Assembly: GCA_021234155.1 (NCBI GenBank)
Contig: JAJEKV010000002.1
Span: 12,330,725 to 12,394,724 of the forward strand
Length of the DNA: 64,000 bases
Reading direction: 5' to 3'
From: Isoetes taiwanensis
Lineage: Eukaryota > Streptophyta > Lycopodiopsida > Isoetales > Isoetaceae
Part shown: positions 57,127 to 64,000 of the stretch, one piece after another
Layout: each line of letters begins with the position of its first letter
Numbering within the stretch: position 1 is the first letter of the stretch
The notes under the pieces: model-generated
Database searches by the model: none
Seen by the model: only the letters and a program-made list of their open reading frames with translations
Told to the model about the DNA's origin: nothing
Program-made: the position numbers and the translations under genes

Positions 57127-60029
57127 GTCACATGGCGCACCTAGAGACTTGTAAGGTTGTCTTTTCATTTACGTTGTATACATGTGGAAGAATTGGTACA
57201 ATCATTATATCACGTTTACATTCCTTGTGTCCACTTGCCTCAGACCAATGGCTTATACAATTATGGTGAAAACGATGGCCTATGCACTGGACCTAGTCCA
57301 ATGGTGAAGACAATGGCTTATACATTGAATCGCATGCACGACACTGTGCTCACAAGTGTTACAAACTAGATATGTTCTCCAAAATAAGTAGAAGTTCATC
57401 ACACTTGCTACTTACCATGAAGACACTGGCTTAGATATGTGTGAAGACACTAGACCTAGAGACTTGTAACACTTTGGGCCAATAGTGGTTGCTCAATAAA
57501 TAGAGAGTGGTTGAGATATCAGAGAGAAGCGACGCTGCCTGGCCCTTAGGTTAGGTAGATATTAACGTCACAAACCACACTGGTTTTGCCATGGTAGATT
57601 TACCGGAGTTCCTAACAGAATAAAAAGGGTTGTGCAGTTGTGCATTTCGGCTTCAGATTGCTTCTTCTAAGCATCTGGACATGGTGGGCGTTTTTCCAAA
57701 TTCTGCTAATGGTTCCGATTCTGAGAAGCCTGCATCTGTCTCATGGAATGGCGTTCCAGGTCTAGTCTCCCCAGCGGTTTTGTTTTGGTTGTATGGTGTT
57801 TTCTGCTTCGGAAAAACTTACTTGCCAAGAGTAGGACCAGATGGATCATGCTCATATCGTGACTCAAGGCTCTCAGTGGTGAAAAGCTGTAGCTTTAGTT
57901 GTAGATTTTGGTTGCATTTGATGCTTGTTTAAATCTTTTTAATACATCGATTTGTTGTCATCAATTGTTATACAAGATTTCAGTTTATTTCCTTAGTTAA
58001 ATTTGGTGTTTTCATTTTCATCCACTCAGCTGCATGTGCTTAAGGACCTCATGACATATTTTAATCTAAGGTGACCTATGTTATTCTCTTTGGGGATTAC
58101 TTGGTCCATATTTCACAAGTGACAAAATTAACTTGAGTCACATGCCTTGATCTCGCTTTATGACCAATTTCTTATACAGAATTGCAAGAATAGGAGATTT
58201 TGTCCTGATGCGGAAATTGGCGTGGCAACATGTTTTGAAGAATTTTGGAGGAAATCTTCTTATACATGCAGGTTGCTACTTTGTTCGGCAACTATTCTTG
58301 CTGATGGATTACAAGTTTTGTACCATGAACAGGTTTATTGTTTTTGCTTCTTTTCTTTCTTTTTTCCCTTTAAAGAACCTGGAATTTCAGATTTTTCTCT
58401 CTTACTGGCTTTGTTGTGCCTTGGAGTCCTATACTCTTTTAAATTTATCTCCCTAGAGCTCCAGGCATCTAGAAGAACACTGAGAGGCCTTACAGGACAG
58501 GCATGTGTGTCTTCTCTGAATGTTTATAGGCAGCATAGGCTTTGTTGCAATTTGCCCCATTTCTATATTATGGTCACATGGTAATATTCAGTATGGGCAA
58601 GTTCTCTGAAAGGCTGAGAATCATTAATGTTGTTCAGTTTTACCAGATACTGTGTTATCCTAAACTGACATCTGGCTGTCTTGTGATCAGAGATCTATGT
58701 TGTGAAGCCTTGTCCTAAAGAAATGACGTGTGATGTGGAGGTAAAACCACCATTTTTCTTTTATTGACAGGTTTAGTCTCCAGTAAGTATTATGATGTTT
58801 TGCAGGTAGCGTCTTATGCAGCAAGGGATACAGGAATACAGGAACTTTGTGACAGACCTTAAGAATCAAAGACCCCAAATCCAGTTAGTTGTGGGGGTAA
58901 GAAGAATATTTTTTCAAGAGGTATTTTGCAAAATTGGCTGGTAAAATGTAACCTGCATCCTGTGTTACTTGAATATTTGTAGGATATAGCAGAACATTTA
59001 ACCTCAATTTGTTTGTCATCATAATGAAATCTGACGAAAGCCTTGTTTGTGGCCGAAGGATCTACCTACTTAGTGGATTTCCAAATTCTGGGTATGATTT
59101 TTTTTATCTTTCCTAGTTGAACTAGCTGAAAGTTACTCAATAATTGCTTCAATTTCCTTTAGAATGGTGCCAGTAGATGCACATCAGAGCTCACAAATTT
59201 ATAAAGATGGTGAGGTCCATAGTTAGACCGCCTATAATGACGAGGGCGCAGCAGGGTAAAAATTTTGGTTAAACCTTTCCACTTCATGGCATTAGAGTAG
59301 CTATGGCTAGTGGCTTCATAGGTATGGGGTAAGACAAGGGCCATATGAGTTTAAGCCGAGTAGACCTTCAAGTTCGATGAGGAATTGGCCCTGGTCTGAC
59401 TGGACGAGAAATGACTCATTATTGGAATGACAAGCATGGGCTGGTGGCAGCTCCATGCTTGATTTTAATGTTGTAAAAGGATGGATGGTAAATAACTAGG
59501 ATTTCATGCCTATTTTGGTTTCTATTTTGTAAAGGCTTATTTGAAGGAGCTTTAAAATAGTGTATTAAGGCTGAAATCACATTATATTCGAACCAAAAAT
59601 TATAATAAAATAACCATTAATATATATTGCCGTGTATTTTTTGGATACCTACAACGTATCATTTAGGTGCCAAAAACCTTAGTCGCTGCTTTGGTACCCT
59701 CTTTGGATTGAATGGGCAACACGCCTAAACTTTGGTAGGCAACCACGCTGGCTAAAATTTGCCTATCCCGCTTCTGTAGCCATGCCATTCAAGAGAAGAA
59801 TTTTGCTCATAATTGATCCGCTCTTTGTGCTCAATACTGCTCTTTTGGCCTCCATTTCTTCCAAGTATGAATCTTACTCTCTTTTCACATTTCGTTACAG
59901 ATTTGCAAAAACATTTTGATACTAAGCACTTTTGTTTTTAATTTCATGGTTCATTGAGCACTAATCACTGCTCAATTACTTTAATTGTTTATGTTCATTG
60001 TGTACTCAATTTGGTTAGGGATTACCACA
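57127..60029. other. Unassigned; exon-like fragments on the plus strand
   Basis: Plus-strand pieces that look exon-like by splice context are 58190-58332 (AEIGVATCFEEFWRKSS, ending before GTTTATTG), 58690-58739 (YVVKPCPKEMTCDVE, ending before GTAAAACC) and 58806-58860 (VASYAARDTGIQELCDRP). I recognise no family. They could be exons of one unknown host gene. Confidence 0.3.
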
Positions 60030-61035
60030 CTACATCTTCTAGTTAATGTTTCATATATGTCAGGATTCATTGCTAAACTGAGTATATGTCAAGATTTCAT
60101 TGCTAAACTTTTATTATTTTTAATGTTAAGGTTCGAACATCGAATACTATATCTCTGATTAATGTATCAGAGAATACATGTGAGCTTGGTAACTTTGGAA
60201 AAGCCAAAAAGCACGTGTGATGAGCATTGTATGGATGCCTATAAGCTACATTTGTTTACATACTTGCTATCATGAAATGACACCTTTCCTTTCTGTACTT
60301 TATGTTCCTGCTCCCTAATAATGTTATATGAGAAAATGATTTTAACAATTTGTAGGTACAATTCTACCTTTGTAACTTGTAGTCCACTTTTATTTTAGAA
60401 GTTATTATAGTCAATTGCCTATTTGACTTCCTCTACTTGAGAAAAAGCACCACATTATAAATATGGAGTGCCCATTTTGTCTGATTAATTCAATATTTTT
60501 CTCATAAAGTTCTGGTTGCAGTGCCACATTTATTGATTACTCAACTTGGTTGGGGAAAGAAAACCATTTTCTGTTGCGTCTCTGTATGTTTTAAAAATTA
60601 GATTGCTCAACAATATTCTAGTTATTAAACAAGGAAATTTGAATTTTGAATAATATCTCTGGTTAATGTAGCAGAAGAAGGCTGAGGCATAGATTCGGTA
60701 TTTACTGTGGCTGCCAAATCCAGGAGAAACGATTTTGGTGGTGGCTAAAATACAAGAAAGCACCTGATTTTGATGCAGGCACACTATTGTTGTGAAAACC
60801 TGTAAGTAAATGGTACAGGTGCTATGTTCTATGAATTTTCACGGTAATAGGTGAGCTATGCCTTTAGAAAAAGAACAGAAACTTCATGGATTTTTATTGG
60901 CTTGAAAAAAAGGTGTTACATATTAGAGCATGCACATGTGCTGTGATGGGCAAGTAGTATGAATGGTTTCCACATCGTGGTTACTTACATACTCTACACC
61001 TAGTGAAATGACACCTTTCCTTTGTGCACTTACAT
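60030..61035. repeat. Diverged direct duplication, about 500-730 bp offset
   Basis: GAATACTATATCTCTGATTAATG (60140 region) recurs as GAATAATATCTCTGGTTAATG (60648). TGAAATGACACCTTTCCTT recurs at about 60276 and 61004. Order is conserved with changed spacing, so one copy has gained or lost sequence. Confidence 0.6.
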
Positions 61036-61230
61036 CTTGAGCACTACACCAATTGAATAGTTGTGTAAAATTAGTGCAATGGCTTTAATCCTTTGTCCAA
61101 TCTTGACGACTTTAAATATAATTTGCATTGCAGGGTACACAGGTACATAAGAACCAATAGCTTTAAACAATAACTCTGTTGTAGTTGGTAATTACTAGTT
61201 ACACTCTTATTTCCTTTGTGGCATCCCATT

Positions 61231-61325
61231 TAGCTCTCGTACTCTATTTTTGTTTTAATTGTAGTTACACTTTATTTCTAGCTCTAGTACTCTATTTTTG
61301 TTTGAATTGTAGTTACACTCTGCTG
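61231..61325. repeat. 48-bp tandem duplication
   Basis: TAGCTCTCGTACTCTATTTT at 61231 and TAGCTCTAGTACTCTATTTT at 61279, each followed by TGTTT-AATTGTAGTTACACT. Confidence 0.9.
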
Positions 61326-61891
61326 TTTTTTCTCCTGACTTCCATATGAGAAAGCATTCTTTTGGCTCACATTCTTCTTGACAATTTTTTCCCATGTGTT
61401 CCAGAAAGCAAGTTCTGTTGCAGACATGCTTCTAAATAAATGGGTGCAAATATTGCATTTTTTATGTGGAAGAAGTTTATGAGGAATCAAAAACCTTTAG
61501 TGACATCTTCCTTTCATAAAAGAAATATATCGGACAGGGAACACAAGGCACTTCTCTGATACTACCAACTGAAGTAATATAGAATGAAATGGCAAGGTGT
61601 CACCAATAGCTAGCAATCAATTATAAATTCAGAAGTACAAAAAGGAAAACCTTCCCTCGCTACCATAGCTTTGAATATTCTTGCTCTACATCTTATCAAC
61701 TTGATGTGTTGGTTAAGAGGTATCCTCAAAATTTACATTGTATGGTAAATGTTTCTACCTTCCATAGATGCGAACTGTCGGCAAAGCTGTCTACCAAAGA
61801 CAAAGTCTAAGTTCATAAAATCGGGTGCAAATTGCCGGGATAAGTTCAAAAAATTCAATACATTCTTGCTTGGAATCTAGAGACGTAATCT

Positions 61892-62212
61892 ATGAAAACT
61901 CCTACCGCCGCGGAACAAACTAGAGAACGCGAAGATAGCCAAGCCAGAAGATGGATTACGCCTATGGTGCCAGGCGTCCGCACTACGAAGATAGATTGCG
62001 TGGCGGGTGACGGTCCACTTTGGATAGCACCAGGTGTGATACCAGACGCGGCCAAATTTTGGGAGTTTATCGCGACCAAAATGCCACGCCTTTTGGGTTC
62101 CGGGTCAGAAGCGGTGATTTCGCCTAAGAAAAGAATTCTGGCTCAACATGGCCATGCATTCTTGTCATCTTATATTAGTGTGTTGCATGGGGTTCATATT
62201 AGTGTGTTGTAA
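61892..62212 (+). other. Open frame of 106 codons, unidentified
   Basis: The frame (MKTPTAAEQTREREDSQAR, then GVRTTKIDCVAGDGPLWIAP) has base composition less AT-rich than its flanks, which suggests former coding sequence or a transposon piece. Not recognised. Confidence 0.3.
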
Positions 62213-62645
62213 TCAAGTTTCTCCTATTTAACGATATATGGGGGTTCTGCCAATCTCTACTAACGATAAGGTATATCCCTTTATGTATAAGTGCATCTCT
62301 GGGAAAGGGAAAGAAAAAAAAGTCCAAGATGAAAGGAAAGGAAAGAGGATGAAAAAAGGAAAAGAGGAAGAAGAAAAACGAAAAAAAAAAGAAATGGAAA
62401 GGGAAGTATGCAATTAATCAATTCCATTTGAAATGTATATGGGGGTTCATATTAGTGTGTTGCATCAAGTTCGTTTAACGAGCAGGGTTCACCATACGCA
62501 GAATCGTATACATCTCTCTTTATGTATACAAGTGCATCTCTGTGAGGCTGAAAGAAAAAGTTCACATGAAAAAGGAACGGAAATAGGGTGAAAAAGCGAA
62601 AGAGGAAAAGAAGAAACGAAAAAGAAATGGAAGCGGGGAAGTGCA
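62193..62645. repeat. 253-bp direct duplication with polypurine runs
   Basis: TTCATATTAGTGTGTTG at 62193 and 62446, each followed by ATCAAGTT and TTTAACGA, then TTTATGTATA-AGTGCATCTCTG and a GAAAGGAAAGAGG-rich purine tract of about 100 bp. Confidence 0.8.
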
Positions 62646-63734
62646 GAAAACGAGGAAGTGCCGGAAAGAAAAGCGGGTAAAACCGGATAAATGGCAAAGC
62701 GGAAGAGGAAATGGTGTCAATACTTAACAATGGAGTACTCTTTTGGGTTATCTTAACAATGTATCATTTGCTGTGTTCTCACTTATGTCCAAAGAATGCT
62801 GGGCACTGCCTTAGTTTATATGAATGATCTGCAACTATCTCTTAGTTTGCTTCTAGGTTTCTCGCTTTGATAATTTAGGTGGATACCGTCGAATTGAAAT
62901 CTTACCCTGGCGATGAACGACGTTCTTGACCTTCCATAATTATGATGTGCCCAGCGTTTCATGGCTTTGTGGACATGTTAGATAAGTAGTGGTATATAAT
63001 GGATCAAGTTAAACATGAAGCCTTGTTAGGGGCGCCCGTGACGCCTCATGTGGAGAATAGGAGAACACATGGGTTATTCCAGAGCATCATGAATGCTTGG
63101 TAACGAATGCGATACATTTGAGTTATAATTGATGTTGTAAAGTGTTTTCTATTCGGCCAGGATCGAATTAATAAGTTTGGCGATTTTTCCTTGTTCAAGG
63201 AACCAAGGTTAGCAATAAAATTTGGTAGGTTTCCTTTGTTCCAATGGGACTCGCATCATTGAATAGATTTTGTTATATTTTCTTTTGTTCCGGACTTCAA
63301 TGACTTCATGGAGATAGGCCTAAGGCGCTACTTGATCTTTGACATAATCTTTTTTTGCAAAGCATAGCATAAACTGTTGTTGGCAAACCAAGCAAATGTG
63401 TCAAAACAAATTTACTACAAATGAGTCTTTCTTATTAAAATCATTAAGCTCCAAGAACATAGTCAATAAGATGCAAAACTTACTTCCTTTGCTTTGAACC
63501 TTATTACGGATCTCTTGTTATGAAAAATAGAATGCTAAGTAAGCAAATATTTCATTAATCGAGAGAATAACAGATTTGAGAATTTTGTTGCTTACTTGCT
63601 AGTGCAAGTAATTTCACCTACTGCTGAAGCTTAAGTATTCACCACATTAATTAAGTATTCACATACAATATTAATTCGTGGACCATTCGCCACCAAAATT
63701 ATTGATGGAATAGAATAGAATAGATAAAGATAAG
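62646..63734. other. AT-rich, no recognised feature
   Basis: No frames of interest, splice-coherent exons or repeats were seen, apart from an AGAAT run next to the LINE end. Confidence 0.4.
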
Positions 63735-64000
63735 TTTTTATCGTCCACGAGAAACATTATTGTCCGTTGTGCCGTGAGGCCATTGGACTTGTGTAGCATG
63801 GGCGAGCTCCCGAAAGAGGGTGCTACTAGCACGTCACGCTGGTTTATTGTAGCCTTTTCTGAAGGCTTCCTTTAACCTATTAATACCGGCATACTGCTTT
63901 GTATCGGCTTCATGGCCGTGCAGTGATACGTCGTTATCAATCAGCTTTAAACTAAGCATTTCTTGGGCATATATGTCCTGCCTCATGGGCGATTCATATC
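63700..64000 (-). mobile_element. Second LINE 3' end (runs off right edge)
   Basis: On the minus strand CGTGGACGATAAAAA is followed by a simple repeat (CTTATC, then TATTC units). The same 15-bp end followed by a different simple repeat closes the LINE at about 4020. Shared ends with different simple tails are typical of LINE insertions. No RT homology is visible in the 300 bp available. Confidence 0.45.

Overview
The window is a stretch of plant nuclear DNA. Three or four short islands of host gene sequence sit in a large mass of transposon remains and low-complexity repeats. The evidence for a plant is direct. There are exons of a plastid lipid-associated protein (fibrillin, 54063-55316, +), exons of a lycopene beta-cyclase (14259-15471, +), and a piece of an ARMC6-like armadillo protein at the left edge (85-820, -). 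All have GT-AG spliced exons. Ty3/gypsy elements of chromovirus and Tat type are also present. The lycopene beta-cyclase is split by introns. From memory this gene is usually intronless in flowering plants, so a non-angiosperm source is possible but not shown. No bacterial genes, CRISPR arrays or rRNA are present.

Layout. 1-0.9 kb: ARMC6-like exons. 1.8-2.3 kb: a small MITE with terminal inverted repeats and flanking duplications. 2.9-4.0 kb: the tail of a chromovirus (chromodomain, polypurine tract, LTR start). 4.0-5.4 kb: a reversed LINE 3' part. 6.7-7.3 and 10.4-11.0 kb: two long (CCA/TGG)n blocks with fold-back layout. 7.7-8.4 kb: an FCP1/NIF-type HAD phosphatase fragment, convergent with a Cys-rich transposon-like fragment. 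13.6-14.2 kb: the start of a copia-like element (tRNA-iMet primer site). 14.3-15.5 kb: lycopene beta-cyclase exons. 16.0-21.2 kb: a Ulp1-type protease gene between two arrays of palindromic repeats, followed by a small two-exon gene of unknown function. 21.2-23.2 kb: a long dispersed repeat (R1). 23.7-27.2 kb: chromovirus pol, reversed. 27.2-38.2 kb: a Tat-like gypsy element, reversed, with two LTRs of about 570 bp. 38.2-43.6 kb: unassigned CT-rich DNA. 43.6-48.5 kb: a second R1 copy split by a 3.35 kb insertion. 48.5-52.4 kb: a second, longer palindrome array and a second copy of the small gene. 54.1-55.3 kb: fibrillin. 55.4-64 kb: AT-rich DNA with short tandem duplications, ending in a second LINE 3' end.

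The host genes do not form an operon or pathway cluster. Fibrillin and lycopene beta-cyclase both relate to plastid carotenoids, but they lie about 39 kb apart among transposons and I treat this as chance unless conserved synteny is shown. Nearly every conserved exon carries one or more single-base frameshifts. That pattern fits either decaying copies or a consensus with residual indel errors, so 'pseudogene' calls are provisional.

The most unusual feature is the family of about 130 bp tandem repeats, each built around an inverted repeat (one is a perfect 59-nt palindrome). They occur in at least four arrays. In two of these they lie directly upstream of the same TATA-containing two-exon gene, and two arrays flank a Ulp1 protease gene. 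This could be the subterminal structure of an uncharacterised DNA transposon family.
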